This document shows positions 53,401-62,355 of a stretch of 64,000 nucleotides of DNA, in pieces. Source of the DNA: Eublepharis macularius (lineage: Eukaryota; Chordata; Lepidosauria; Squamata; Eublepharidae); assembly GCF_028583425.1 (NCBI RefSeq), contig NC_072807.1, positions 30,757,001 through 30,821,000 of the forward strand, in the 5' to 3' direction. The notes beneath the pieces were generated by a model. It had not been told where the DNA came from and did not search any database. It saw nothing but the letters and a program-made list of their open reading frames with translations. Position 1 is the first letter of the stretch. Each line of letters opens with the position of its first letter. Made by a program: the position numbers and the translations under genes.

Positions 53401-53573
53401 TGAATGCACTTTCTTGCTGATGCTGGCATTTTGTCTTTACAGCTCCGTTACTGAAAACATTCAGTTTTTTGGGCTTTGAAATTGTGAGGCCTGGCCACCC
53501 CTGTGTCCCATCTCGGCCAGACGTGTTGTTCATGGTTTACCCCCTGGATCAGGTCTCTTCCGATGACGATTAG
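38436..53573 (+). CDS. OAZ2: OAZ2 - ornithine decarboxylase antizyme 2 (gene-level, join of five exons with +1 frameshift)
   Basis: Join 38436-38455, 48283-48440, 50375-50550, 52279-52364, 53443-53573. Frame 0 gives 32 residues ending LWCS then TGA; a +1 shift over that stop leads into DAPHPLSK and on to PLDQVSSDDD and TAG, 189 residues, the length I recall for human OAZ2. Antizyme binds ornithine decarboxylase monomers, delivers them to the 26S proteasome without ubiquitin and blocks polyamine uptake. The conserved antizyme fold is clear in exons 3-5 (HIVHFQYKVTE, SLFVEIPDGLLADGSKEG, FICFRKSRED, GFEIVRPGHP). All donors are GT and acceptors AG, and junction phases agree. Polyamines raise frameshifting, so the product represses its own inducer. 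OAZ1 and OAZ3 differ at the N-terminus (MINTQD and CCRHIVPGP are OAZ2-like). It faces ZNF609 tail to tail. Confidence 0.97.
39878..40090 (+). mobile_element. Palindromic ~215-bp retroelement-like unit, copy 2, with 15-bp target duplication
   Basis: The left arm starts GCAAAGAGTCCAGTAGCACC and the right arm ends GTGCTACTGGACTCTTTGC (40046), nearly perfect inverted repeats of about 80 bp meeting near 39962. A 44-bp single-copy tail follows (CTGCAGACTAACACAGC, CTCCTCTGGATCTA). A perfect 15-bp direct repeat, TGGTCATGTGGAACA, flanks it at 39863-39877 and 40091-40105. It has no poly(A) tail and no ORF. It has the same length and structure as the unit at 19633-19848, in the opposite orientation. Confidence 0.8.
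39966..39993 (+). ncRNA. Hammerhead-like CUGANGA - stem II - (G)AAA module
   Basis: CTGAAGA (39966-39972), then GAGAGC (39974-39979) pairing with GCTTTC (39984-39989) across TGTG with one G-T wobble, then AAAA where GAAA is expected. The opposite arm on the minus strand has CTGAAGA with GAGAGC/GCTCTC. No convincing stem I or III closes the motif in the lone copy, so this is a module resemblance and not a proven ribozyme. Confidence 0.4.
41336..41355 (+). repeat. (GCTT)5 microsatellite
   Basis: Five perfect GCTT units. Confidence 0.95.
41547..41856 (-). repeat. tRNA-derived SINE, minus orientation (third family)
   Basis: The plus strand reads GTAAAGGTAACGGTAGTCCC, GTGCAAGCACTGAGTCATTA, GTTTTCTTGGCAGACTTTTT and TTACCGACCTCGGAAGGATG. 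On the minus strand the right end has a tRNA-like head: AGAGTAGTAAGCTACAGTAC, then GAGTTTGATCCTGG as B box. The family is common in squamates by my recollection. Confidence 0.75.
43060..43620 (-). mobile_element. L1 ORF2 C-terminal fragment, worn
   Basis: The minus strand reads ENWYKMFFRWYITPKDTVRT, then GQCWNVNAEMLHSII, aligning with the YKMIYRWYMTPKKIA and CWKCKKHEGSLYHM region of the younger L1 at 5849-8489. It has stops and a changed cysteine cluster. It is an old fragment, with unclear ends, in OAZ2 intron 1. Confidence 0.72.
44728..44905 (+). repeat. tRNA-derived SINE, head deleted
   Basis: GGAGAGCCAGTTTAAAAGC jumps straight to GGGTCAGTCACGGCTCTCTC, so the tRNA boxes are missing. The tail AACTTGTCCTGAAGGGCGGT and ATAGAAATCGAATGTTGTTG is typical. 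Confidence 0.75.
45107..45342 (+). repeat. tRNA-derived SINE (squamate type)
   Basis: TGTGTAGTGGTTAGAGTGTC (A box), CCAGGTTCAAATCGCCACTC (B box), GATGACCTTGGGCCAGTCAC and GGTATAAATGAAGTAAATAA. Confidence 0.85.
46700..46800 (-). repeat. Worn arm of the 'ttaaggtgctactggact' repeat
   Basis: AGAGAGTCTTGGGATATCTT, then AAAACTGCCTTATTTTGTTG and GCATTAAGTTTTTGTGAGCC, has the family's order in minus orientation with many changes. Confidence 0.4.
46925..47270 (+). repeat. tRNA-derived SINE split by a nested insertion
   Basis: The head AGCGTGGTGTAGTGGATAGT and B box AAGGTTTGAACC are on the left. The body ATCTGGAGCCAGTCATACAC and TTTCACAGGGTTGTTTTGAG and the tail GATGTAAATGAAGTAAATAA are on the right. 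The interruption at 47015-47117 is flanked by a perfect 9-bp repeat, CCCACTCTG (47006-47014, 47118-47126), which is SINE sequence. Confidence 0.8.
47015..47117 (+). mobile_element. Short retroelement arm inserted into a SINE
   Basis: ACGAGCTTTGGCTCCAGAAA, then GCTTACACCCTGAAAATC, GGCTTTCAGAGTGCAACTGG and ACTCGAATCTTGCTGTTC. It belongs to the 'ggtgctactggactcgaatcttgct' group. With the target bases CTG in front it reads CTGACGA, a GAGC/GCTC pair, and GAAA. A 9-bp target duplication flanks it. Confidence 0.65.
48283..48440 (+). CDS. OAZ2: OAZ2 coding exon 2 (carries the frameshift site)
   Basis: The acceptor CTTTTTGCAG precedes TAGTATTTTGCC. In frame 0 it reads SSILPLSNCPQLQCC, RHIVPGPLWCS, then TGA at 48359-48361. 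In +1 it reads DAPHPLSKIPGG to ALIYK and ends in phase 0 before donor GTGAGC. Confidence 0.97.
48356..48361 (+). promoter_or_regulatory. OAZ2: Programmed +1 frameshift site TCC-TGA
   Basis: The last zero-frame sense codon TCC (48356-48358) is followed by stop TGA (48359-48361). Skipping T48359 opens the +1 frame GAT GCC CCT. UCC-UGA is the shift site I recall for vertebrate OAZ1 and OAZ2. High polyamine levels favour the shift, so this is the gene's regulatory switch. Confidence 0.95.
48364..48418 (+). promoter_or_regulatory. OAZ2: Frameshift-stimulating H-type RNA pseudoknot
   Basis: Stem 1: CCCCTC (48364-48369) pairs with GAGGGG (48397-48402), and CCCAC (48371-48375) with GTGGG (48391-48395), with one A-C mismatch between. 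Stem 2: loop bases GATCCC (48383-48388) pair with downstream GGGATC (48409-48414). GAA (48380-48382) can extend onto TTC (48416-48418) past a bulged C. The structure starts two bases after the TGA, as the known antizyme pseudoknot does. Confidence 0.85.
49398..49550. mobile_element. 153-bp palindromic MITE in OAZ2 intron 2
   Basis: The ends are TGGCTGCTTCCACACACATT and AATGTGTGTGGAAGCAGCCA. The centre, AACTGGATTTTCCTGT / ACAGGAAAATCCAGTT, folds back over 5 bases. The arms are near-perfect apart from a diverged patch around TGATATAAGTTTGTG. A target duplication is not clear, so the superfamily is open. Confidence 0.8.
50085..50159. mobile_element. 75-bp palindromic MITE in OAZ2 intron 2
   Basis: AATCCTAAGAAGAGCTACTC, then CAGTCTAAGCCCATTGA, folds onto its complement, ending CTCTTCTTAGGATT, with two mismatches over 37 bp. 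Fragments of the same family are near 25215 and 29553. It lies 215 bp before exon 3. Confidence 0.8.
50375..50550 (+). CDS. OAZ2: OAZ2 coding exon 3
   Basis: The acceptor ACACAAAG is followed by GAT GAA AAG CTC, giving DEKLTVNQDLPVHDGKPHIV through SLFVEIPDGLLADGSKE. It ends with two bases of a glycine codon before donor GTAAGA. The acceptor's pyrimidine tract is poor (AATAAAACACAAAG), the weakest splice site of the gene. Confidence 0.96.
52279..52364 (+). CDS. OAZ2: OAZ2 coding exon 4
   Basis: CCTGGCAG precedes ATTATTAGCA. It reads LLALLEFAEEKMKASYVFIC, then FRKSREDR, and ends at donor GTGAGT. It forms part of the antizyme fold. Confidence 0.96.
52684..52707 (+). repeat. (GGAA)n short repeat in OAZ2 intron 4
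   Basis: About five GAAG/GGAA units. Confidence 0.8.
53443..53573 (+). CDS. OAZ2: OAZ2 coding exon 5 and stop
   Basis: GTCTTTACAG precedes CTCCGTTACTG. It reads APLLKTFSFLGFEIVRPGHP, CVPSRPDVLFMVYPLDQ, VSSDDD, then TAG at 53571-53573. The acidic end matches the family. Confidence 0.97.
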
Positions 53574-54190
53574 ACCCTGTGCAGCACTTCAGAGGGACCT
53601 GAATATGCTTCGGAGACAAGAGGGGGCTAAGACTCCTTTTCTGACGAAAGGAAAAACAAAATTCTTCTGGACTGAAACTGCATTTCTTATTGTTAGAGTG
53701 ACCTGTATATCTTCTGAGTTGACTTTTCCATTGAAATGTGTTACCTAGCGAATAATATAAAGTCTGCACGTGTAATCGCACAATCGTAAATGGAAGGTAA
53801 ATGGAGCCCTGTCGAAAGAGCTCTGCGGTCCGCTGATTAGCCTTGTGGAGACATCCTGTCCAGCCAGTCGGTGGGCAAGGAGCCCACGAATGAAGAAGAG
53901 GGCAGGCTTCATGACTTGTTAAATTAGCATTGGCTTTTCTGTTCATTTGGCTCTCATTTTACATGTATGCTTTTTTGATGTCCCCCTCACCCTTAAGCAG
54001 GGGACAGGATGCTTTGAGTGTTAGAGGTGTGAGGAACGTAAGCCCTGTTTAGCATATCAGAGATGGTACCTCCAAGGTAGCCCAACATGAGAGGAGGTGG
54101 CTCTCAAAAGCTTTGTGCTCTTCTAGCCTTATAGTAGGTAAAACTATTAACACTGCATTAGTGCAGCTTTCAATAAAAAGGGGCATTAAA
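53574..54190 (+). other. OAZ2: OAZ2 3' UTR
   Basis: It runs from the stop to just past AATAAA at 54172-54177; cleavage is likely near 54190. A second AATAAA at 55312-55317 could serve a longer form. By memory the human 3' UTR is longer than 0.6 kb, so the distal site is possible. Confidence 0.55.
54172..54177 (+). terminator. OAZ2: OAZ2 polyadenylation signal AATAAA
   Basis: Canonical hexamer 599 bases after the stop codon, followed by GGGGCATT and an A run. Confidence 0.6.
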
Positions 54191-56809
54191 AAAAAAGCTG
54201 GGAAGCTGGGCCTGCTTTTTAGAGAAATACAAAATGGAACGTAGCCTCATAACATACAAGCATTGTCTCTGGACATGATGATCATAGGACAGTTGCCCTA
54301 GGTTTTAAAGACTGGGCAAGTGTGAGGAGTAAGTAATGTGGGAGGGGGGGGGGTCATGATTACATCTTGTAATAAGAGGTGAAGGAGACGGGGCCTCCAA
54401 GGACAGATACCTGGTCTCTGATGCCTTTACAGCCAGTCCTGCCCCAAGAACCTCCAGAAATGGATTCCAGAAAGTACACAGCTTGATTGGACCCCATGGC
54501 CCTTCTTAGACTGTAGTCCTACAAACTCTTACCCCCTCTGCCTTGTAATTGGGACTCCATTCTGCTTAAACATGCATGGGGGGAAGTTAAGCATTGGGAA
54601 AGCTTTCCTAAAAGTAAATTCCAGTTCACTGTAGTGAAGATCCATGACATGTCCTTCCCTCAATGTTCTCTAGAACATACTGTTCTAGGTGTGAACATGA
54701 AAAGGTTAATATGCAAGAATAGAAAAGGGACAGCCAGCTTGCTTATTTCCCCTTAAACTAAACAGCCTGTTGGAACAGGGTGTGTAATGTATAGGGACAA
54801 AAACTGTAACCACCCAGTTACTTACGCATTTCTTAAATGATGGTGACCTGACGCACTTGAAACTTTTGAGAGATCTTTTCCTGTGCTGATTTGGTCATCT
54901 CCCATACTAGATCTAAGCACAGCTGGTACAAAAAGCAAAGATGACCCAAGCCAGTCTCAAGAGGGAACAAAACTATGAAATGGGCTCTCTTTTGAGTCAG
55001 TCAGTCTGCTGCTTGCCCAGTGCGATGTTCACATGTATTGCGCACCTGGATCTAGCTGTTGGCAGGCAGGAATGCATTGCCCAGGAAGTGGCTGGTGAGC
55101 AGATTTCTGCTGGGATCCGCCCCCTAGCCTGGCAGCAGAAAATAGCCACTGCACTGTCAGAAGTAGAAAGCATCTAAACCTGGGTGCCTGGAGGAGGCCT
55201 TGTAAGTCGGACCTGTAGAGTGATGGTACAAGAACAGTCTAGCCACCTGAGAAGTCCCTTCACATGGCCCTACTAGAGGGTGGTGAGAAAGTTGTTTGCC
55301 TACAGAAGTGCAATAAAGGTTTTCCTCAAGACACAGCAGGGCAAAAGACAGCTAGTTTACCAAGGTAGTTTCAAATCTGCTGAGCTGCTGCAAAGCAGTT
55401 CAATTTCACTTCCTTACATTCATGGTGTTATTCCCGCGCTTCCTCTTTCTGTATCATTGTGCCCCCCCCTTTCAAAAAACACATTCTTGGCATTTTTTTA
55501 CTACTTCCTTAAGGTTTAGTGGCTCTTCTGTACTTGGCTTTAGATCTTTCACAAAGTAACACTTCTATCAGTGGCAATTCTTAGTTGACTGTACCATGGA
55601 ACTGCATTTATCTATCATGGAAGCATTACTCCAGAGACTTGTGTTAATCTTGCTGCTTTGAAATGTCTCAGTCATCTCTGGTTGTCAGCCATTCAAGAGA
55701 TACTTTTGAGTGTGTACTGAGGATTTCCTGTCATTTCATGCTGTAGATCACACTTCCCCCTACCTTTTCAAGCTGGATAATTTCCACCATCTTTTGACTA
55801 TTGTATAAGCAGTAAACTTCAGTCTTACATACTGTAATTCAGCTTTTCAACTTTATGAAATGTGATCTCCATACTCGGAACATACTCCTACTACCTTGTG
55901 CCCTAACACAAGAAAACTCTGACTTCCTTGTGAAAAGACCTGGCACTACCAGCAGCAACAAGGAGCAATTCCCAGATCAGGACAGCGAGGGACCAGCCAG
56001 CCAGCCTAATGCAGATCAAACGGGGCCAGCATGCGAAAAGCATTTCAGTTGCCTCCGATTTCTTTCTCCCCCTGAAGCTTCTTGCCTGTTGCGTCTTCCA
56101 AGGAATCTCACATCACCAGCCCAGATTTCTTTCAATGGCTTCTAACAAGCCAGCACCCAGCTAACAACAAAACTAGCTGTGTGTGTATGTAAATGTAAAA
56201 GTGCAACAGTTTTTTCTTGGTGATTCTCCACATTTCATCATCAGCAACTGCACAGTCAATTTCCCCCTTTTAAAAAATCATGTATTCATGCTATTTTTAT
56301 GAAGATCATTCACTAACTATAGGCCATTCCTACTTCCCTCTCAGCATGAAAGCACGGGGGGGGGGGGGGGAGACTTCAGCTTGCACTCCTTATGCATCAG
56401 ACATGTAGGAATACTCAAACATGCGCAACTGCACAGATGACCCCACTTGGAAGTTATGGGTACGCAGCCGGTTCTTACTGGTCTATGACCAGATAGCCTG
56501 CCTTTTAATCAAGATCTCTACTTTGTCAGTCATACAGTACATTTAGTAACGCCTTTCCAGACTCCAGATTCCCACCACATTAGTAGGTGGCCTCCTAAAC
56601 TCAAGAGATGTAATTCCCTATATTTTCTTTGTCCAGAAAAACTTGTCATCACGAAAAACCAGATCCCACGAGGTTGGCACAGTCCCTCTTTAGCACTTTT
56701 CCTCCAAAGAAGAAGAACCAATATTAATAATTACCTGCTACTGAAGAAAGGAGAACAAGTCTCTTAGTTCCCTTCCATAAAACATCAGCTATTCTTCACT
56801 CAGCATGTT
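54191..56809. other. Convergent 3' region between OAZ2 and ZNF609
   Basis: There is no gene or repeat I can name. Plus-strand AATAAA lies at 55312. Minus-strand candidates are ATTAAA at 56504-56509 and AGTAAA near 55499. Either 3' UTR may extend into this region. Frames such as 55855-56145 are not supported. A G run lies at about 56357-56370. Confidence 0.4.
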
Positions 56810-58919
56810 CTTACTTTCCTGCACAGATTTATTAATTGCTAGTGCTTCTTGGGAAACATTGTGAGGTTCAACACTGAAACACATAACCTCAAAGAGAAGG
56901 ATCAGCTTTTGAACTAGGTGGCATTTCACATAGAGCTTGCAAGTTTCGAGAAGCCTTGCACTTCTGGCTTCCTTTAAGCTATCCGGGGGCAGCTTTTGAT
57001 CTTTTTTTGTGCGAGAAGTGCTTCAAAATACTAAAAAAATCAGCACATTGTCATCCAAACAGAAATGTCTTGCTGATTAAAGAGGGGCAGAGGAACGCAA
57101 CTATCTTGTACTTTTGCACAAAAGTAAGAAACCTTGGGTGGGGGTGGGGGTGGAGCTTGCATTCTTTGGGCAAAGAAGGGACTGCAATACACTTTTCTGG
57201 GGTCAAGGTCACCAGCTGCTGCTTTAAAATGGGGTGCTGTGAAATGAAAAGATTGTGGCATGCAGTAGGAATGATAGTCTTCCCCCACAAAACACGTGTG
57301 CACATATGTGTAGACCTTCAACCCATCCAGACCCTTGAGTTCCCCAGCTGAGAAAGAAAGAAAGAACAACAGATTTCAAACAATTCCTTTTTACAGTATA
57401 TACAAAGTCCAAGAGGCAGAGGGAGGCCTCACACAACGTACAGACAGGAACAGAAAGGACTGAGCCGATGACTTGCATTGTTAGTACAGGCACACAGCTC
57501 CAGCTCCTCAAAGGCCCTCGCTGTTATTTAAGGTGAACACTCTGCAGCGGGAGGAACAAAGGGGGCAGGAAATTCTTTCCCATAAGCATAGGCAGAGTGC
57601 CATCCAAAAGTTTCAGCAAGGATACTTGGCGTGGGGCTGGCCATTGGCCTGTGATGCACAGGCAGTCTTTCCCTACAGTGGAAGTAGTAAAATGACAGAG
57701 AAAGCCCATGGGGCGCTTAGCAAAAGCAGGTTAAATCCTCTGACAAGCAAAGCCTACAGCTGTGGCAGGGTTGCCAACCAGCTGAACTGCCAGTTGCCAG
57801 GCCTTGCTTCCCTCTATCCCATCTTAGCAAAACCAAAGGCTCTTGCATTCAAATTTCACCTCCCTGGCAGGGAAAAGACTACCAAAGACAGGCATGAAAA
57901 ATGAAAACCTGTCTGCCTGCCTGAAACTTAACCAGATCCATATGCATGTTTCCATGTGATTGGGGAGGGGGGGACTGATGGGAGGGTGGCCCTGGAGAAG
58001 GCAGAAAAACAGGCAGCCAGCAGCCTTCTGGCAGAGTGGAGAAAGAGGCCTGCTAGGCAGCAGTGGCTGCCCATCCCAGCAGGAGCAGGGCCAGCCTGCC
58101 AAAAGGCCCTCCTTTAGGCAGAACTGGATGTCCCATTTTTGTGCTGTAGAGCAAAGGAGCATCTGCCACTGCAACACGCAAGTCCTGCCTGCAGGGAGAG
58201 CTATTTCAAAAAGACCCAGAAAGGAGGACCGGGGCAGCGGAGCAGCAGACTGGAAGGCAAAGTGCTACAGAGCTTTCAGTGTTGTTCCTGGCCAAAGAGC
58301 ACATGGGAGGCTTGTGCTCACTGCAGGCCACTGCTTCTTTTCCTCCCCTCACCCAATCCTCTCCCCTTCAGACAAGAGAAGCATCTCTTCCCTGGGGTCT
58401 TCGCAAGAAGCCTGCCTACCTGTTTGTGCTGGGTGATCGTGTATCACTAGTACAAATAACATCTATCTGGACCATTCTCTCAGCCTCCAGCCAATTCTGG
58501 AGTAGCCATCTTGGCTGTAGCCCAGGAGCAGGTGAACTGTGACCGGAACCCAGGGCCGACATGCCCACATCACTCCCTCCCTAGTGTTCCAAATGTCCTG
58601 TGAGGCCACGTTGCTTGGCCCACCACCACTGCAGAGTCCCTGCTCCAGAGGAATTCTGGAAACATAGGCCAGTTGACCCCCACCCCCCACGTCAGGTGAA
58701 TAAATATTTCTGCAAGTCCCAGCTCCACAATTCAACACATACGGGGGCTCAGCTTGTGTTCAAACAGGGGAGGGGGGAGCCTGCCTCACATTACAGCAGG
58801 ACCGTCAAGCAGAACAAATCAACACCATTCAACTGATGTCTAATGCAATATCCAGCGCTTCCTCACGTGAGCCAGTCACATGACTTGGTGCAGCCTCGGT
58901 TAGCCGATCACGTCACATT
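56810..58919 (-). other. ZNF609: ZNF609 terminal 3' UTR exon (left end uncertain)
   Basis: The minus strand shows a strong acceptor (pyrimidine-rich CTTCTCTTTCCTTCCCACAG) followed by AATGTGACGTGATCGG from 58919. It pairs with a donor 5 bases after the stop codon (GAAACAG|GTAAGG at 59401/59400). The nearest minus-strand AATAAA is at 56828-56833. Frames inside are not protein: they overlap on both strands and lack known domains. Confidence 0.5.
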
Positions 58920-59400
58920 CTGTGGGAAGGAAAGAGAAGAAAAACCAGCTTAGCGCCTGGCACTTTGCATTTTCAAGCCACAAGGTGGTGCCAGGCTAAC
59001 AGGAACTGGAAATTATCCCCTCTTGCTTTGCCAATTCATCACCAGCCAGGCGCCTAAAGCTCTAAGAAGAGGTTCCTAATCATGCAGTCTATGGAGGAGA
59101 AGAGAGAGAGAGAGAAAGGCCCCACAGGTCACACAGTCCTTGAAGCCTTTATGCTGCTGGGAACTGTGGGCATGAAAGACATCACCAGAGCTGCATGTGA
59201 TCTTTGATATCCTTTGCCTTTGATATACTTTGTGGTTTTGACTGCTGCCTGGCAATCTAAATCACAATTTCCTCTGGGTTAACAGGCCGCGTATCACTTT
59301 GCATGATCTCGACACCGACTGCTGCAATTCTAGACACAGCCTAGAACTGCACAACCCCCCTCCTACAATCCAACGATGCCCATGAAAGGGGCAGCCTTAC
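58920..59400 (-). other. ZNF609: Putative intron in the ZNF609 3' UTR
   Basis: Donor GTAAGG at 59400 and acceptor CCCACAG ending at 58920, 481 bp. The stop lies 5 bases before the junction, too close to trigger nonsense-mediated decay. A (GA)n run lies at about 59100-59116. Confidence 0.55.
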
Positions 59401-59405
59401 CTGTT

Positions 59406-59479
59406 TCACCTCCGGGGCGGGGGGTATAGGGAAGGAGCAGAGCCTTGCTGGCTGGCCACAATAGCTGTCGATGAGAGGC
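59406..59479 (-). CDS. ZNF609: ZNF609 last coding exon and stop
   Basis: CTCCACAG precedes GCCTCTCATCG. It reads GLSSTAIVASQQGSAPSLYP, then PPRR, and TGA at 59408-59406. The exon runs on to 59401, where AACAG meets a consensus donor. Confidence 0.94.
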
Positions 59480-62355
59480 CTGTGGAGAAAAAGAAACATA
59501 GCGCACCATGAAGCAGGCTAAAGCTGCCCAAGGAACAAGTTTATGATGGGGACATTTCAGGGTGCCTCCAAGAGGAACTTGTAGGGCCAGACACAGCAGC
59601 AGTGGGACACCTAACAAAAGGCGAGGTCCACAGCTGCCAAGAACAGCCCGGCTCACCTCGAGCGCAATGAAATTTCCCAACCTGTGGCCCTCCCATGCCA
59701 AATATTCCAGTTCCTCTCCCCATTCTACTCTCACCTGTTGCATAGGGCAGGTTGTATTGGGCTGGTAGCAGCGAGTAGCCCAGGTGATGGTGGTGGTGAT
59801 GTGTGGACATCAGGCGCTGCGAAGGAGACGAACGAGGCCGGTCAACACTTCTCTCGGCACCGCTGGTGCCCCCTACGCTGCTGCAGCCTGCGCTGCTTCC
59901 TCCCACCCCACAGCCACTTCGCTCCTGAGGAGTCTTCTCGCCTATCTGGAAATTAATCACAGACAGATGCACACCAAAGCCAAACATGTGAACCTGTTGC
60001 GAGGGGGGGGAGAGCCAGATGCCTGCTTGCCTGGAGGCCACATAGGCAAGCTGGCTCTTGTGCAGATTTCCAAGGTGGTAGGCTTTCCCCAGAAATTCCC
60101 CTTCCAGTCTCTCTCCGTGGCAACGCCCAGTCAGGGAACCCCTGAGCAAAACACACACACACCAGCCTTAGCGCTTATTCTCAGAACCGACACAGAAAGT
60201 GCAGTGTTGACAACTGGAAAGCTCCACTCAATCAGGTGAAAGTCTGGCACTGTGTCCCACCCACTCCCGACAACTCCCCCTGCCCACTGACCGTAGGGGA
60301 CTTGCTCTTGTAGTGGCTGGCATGCTGCTGCAAGATGTCCAGGGCCTTAGACTCAGAGCTGGATTTGCAGCCGATGCTGGGGCTGGAGCGGGACTTCTCA
60401 CTCTCTTCGCTCCCAGAAGCTTTGCTGCCGTATGGGGAGAATGAATAGCTGGAGGGCAGGTATGAACCTGTGGGGGGGAGATGCCAGAGTCAGGGCTTCC
60501 TACTCACCCGAGTATGGTGGGGGAGAGGGTTCTTAAAGGGATCAATCCTCAGCACAAATCCTTTTATGGGGCAGGCTGAAAGGATTGATTCGGTGGAGGG
60601 AAACAGTGAAGGAAGCATTACTTGATACCATGGTTGCAGAGCTGGGCATCCTGAAAAGCTGTTTTTATATACAAGATTGTTCTTAAGAACTCACTACTTG
60701 CATGAGGCAACCTTAGCCACACCACCTAGAAACTGGAGGAATGCTAGGTAAAGCTTCCAAGATTTTATGGGTTCATGCTCTGTGGTTAGGCATCCCTTCC
60801 CTCCTGACTCACCTTACCTATCTCTGCCATTCATCTGTCCCAAAGCCTTTTACACCTCGCCTCTGTTCCCTCCCCTTTCTCATTCTTTTCCATCACAATC
60901 CCTGCCAAATAAAAGCCCCGCACATTCAGTGGAGCCCTAAATCAAATATATACGAAGTTTACTTCTGCTTCCCAGTCCCTTTGCATACAGCTCCTTAACT
61001 CTACACGCTGTTAACAGTGCCAGCATGAGTTAATCGTTTTCCTCTAGCTCTATCATGCCTATTTTGCTCCTCTGACATGAGGGGCACAGCTGGATCAGAC
61101 CAAAAAGTTCCTATTTTTCAGGGACAGGACCTCTGTGTGAAGAGGAAGGGGATTTAGCCATCAGGACTAACAACTGTTGACAGACCTGTCCCCCCTAATG
61201 CTCTTTATAAACCAAATTGATCTTGATAGACTGATGCTAAACACAACCATTTGGGCCACATGTTGTGAAGCTATTTCAACATAATGCTTTAATAATCCTG
61301 CCATACTAGAAATATTCAGCCTCACAAGCTGTGCCCTTGTATTTTCCTGGTGTTTCAACTGTACTGATTCAGACACATGGACTGGTAACCCTACCACTTG
61401 GTCCACCCAAGTTTGAAGCCTTCCTCTGGCTTCAAGAGCTGTCCTTTTGTGAGATCCTTAGAAAGGTCTCAAACTTAGCTGAGCAGAGGGGTAGGACACA
61501 GGCCACTAGAGTCTGTGAACGTTCCAAGGACAATGGTGTTATTCCCCCCACACACCCAATTTATATTCATGAATAACCTTAAGGGAAATTTTAAAATGAT
61601 GCAACTATTTCCATTAACTATTTTTAAAGAAATGTAAACATATTATTTTTAATATTTTACTTTGCTTAGGAATATATAGCTTGCATATATTTATTACGCT
61701 GGTTTCTTTCCCTGGCTCCTGCCCCCATAGTCCCTTCTGTCTCAAAATATGATGGGAACTGTGTCCTTGTGGGTATAGTTCATGTGCTCCATAAGGAGAG
61801 TCCCATTTCTGCATCTTGATAGTGTCACATAATCCCCACCTGCCAGCCCCAAAGGCACCTGCCCCAGCTTTCAAAGTGCCTCAATTTCCATCTGGCTCCC
61901 AAAGGAAAAACTTCCTCAGAAAGGCCATGAAGCCTTCATCCTGCCCACGCTGATCGAATCGCCTTGACTCCACCCCAAGACCCTGTACCTGGGTAGTTCT
62001 GCATCATGACGGTGGGCATGCCGCGGTAACTGGGGTGGTTAGGGTCGTATGACTGGCTGTAGGAGTAGCCGTGCATGTAAGGGATGTAAGACTGGTGCTG
62101 GCTGAGGGGAGAGGACACTGGCACGTGGGTGCTGGGCCTGGCCTCCTTCCCCGCCATGCGCGACTCCTCGCTGGATGGCACTTTGCAGTCGGTGCTCGTG
62201 CTCTCCTTCCCGTCCTCCTTGGTCACTGGCTCTTTGCTGCGACTTCTCTCCTCCTTTAACTTCCGGTCTCTCTCTTCCTTCCACCGCTCGTCCTCTGTCT
62301 TGATGTCTGAGTATTTGGCAGGGTATACATAGGTCCACATGCGGGGCTCTGCCTC
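59406..62355 (-). CDS. ZNF609: ZNF609 - zinc finger protein 609, C-terminal part (gene-level, join of four exons)
   Basis: Minus-strand join 62355-61989, 60467-60292, 59945-59735, 59479-59406. It encodes EAEPRMWTYVYPAKYSDIK on the left and ends PSLYPPPRR, then TGA. I recall human ZNF609 with the same blocks: WTYVYPAKY, QSYIPYMHGYSYSQSYDPNH, ALDILQQHASHYKSKSPT, a HHHHHH run, and GYSLLPAQYNLPYA. All junction phases agree (0/1, 1/0, 0/1, 1/stop). ZNF609 is a large nuclear regulator, about 1,400 residues, whose single C2H2 finger lies upstream of this window; it works with the cohesin loader and Integrator in neural progenitors. The visible part is low-complexity, charged (KEERDRKLKEERSRSK) and proline/serine rich. 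Its paralogue ZNF608 is the main alternative; adjacency to OAZ2 favours ZNF609. Confidence 0.92.
59735..59945 (-). CDS. ZNF609: ZNF609 coding exon (IGEKTPQER to NLPYAT, His-rich)
   Basis: The acceptor TTAATTTCCAG precedes ATAGGCGAG. It reads IGEKTPQERSGCGVGG, ERSVDRPRSSPSQRLMS, THHHHHHLGYSLLPAQYN and LPYAT, then donor CAACAG|GTGAGA. 211 bases. Confidence 0.94.
60292..60467 (-). CDS. ZNF609: ZNF609 coding exon (SYLPSSYSFSPYG to SKSPT)
   Basis: The acceptor CCCACAG precedes GTTCATAC. It reads SYLPSSYSFSPYGSKASG, SEESEKSRSSPSIGCK, SSSESKALDILQQHASHY and KSKSPT. The donor is ACG|GTCAGT. 176 bases, phase 1 to 0. Confidence 0.93.
60468..61988 (-). other. ZNF609: ZNF609 intron
   Basis: 1.5 kb with no repeat I recognise and an AT-rich patch at 61560-61710. 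A minus-strand frame at 61614-61874 is not supported as an exon. Confidence 0.8.
61989..62355 (-). CDS. ZNF609: ZNF609 coding exon (EAEPRMWTYVY to MMQNYPG)
   Basis: The acceptor TTGCTGCAG precedes GAGGCAGAG. It reads through DIKTEDERWKEERDRKLKEE and HQSYIPYMHGYSYSQSYDPN to MMQNYP plus one base. The donor is CCAG|GTACAG. 367 bases. Confidence 0.93.

Noticed and set aside
57533-58738. Frames of up to 158 codons in the ZNF609 3' region
   Set aside because: Both strands are open, no domain is recognised, and the place is explained by 3' UTR.
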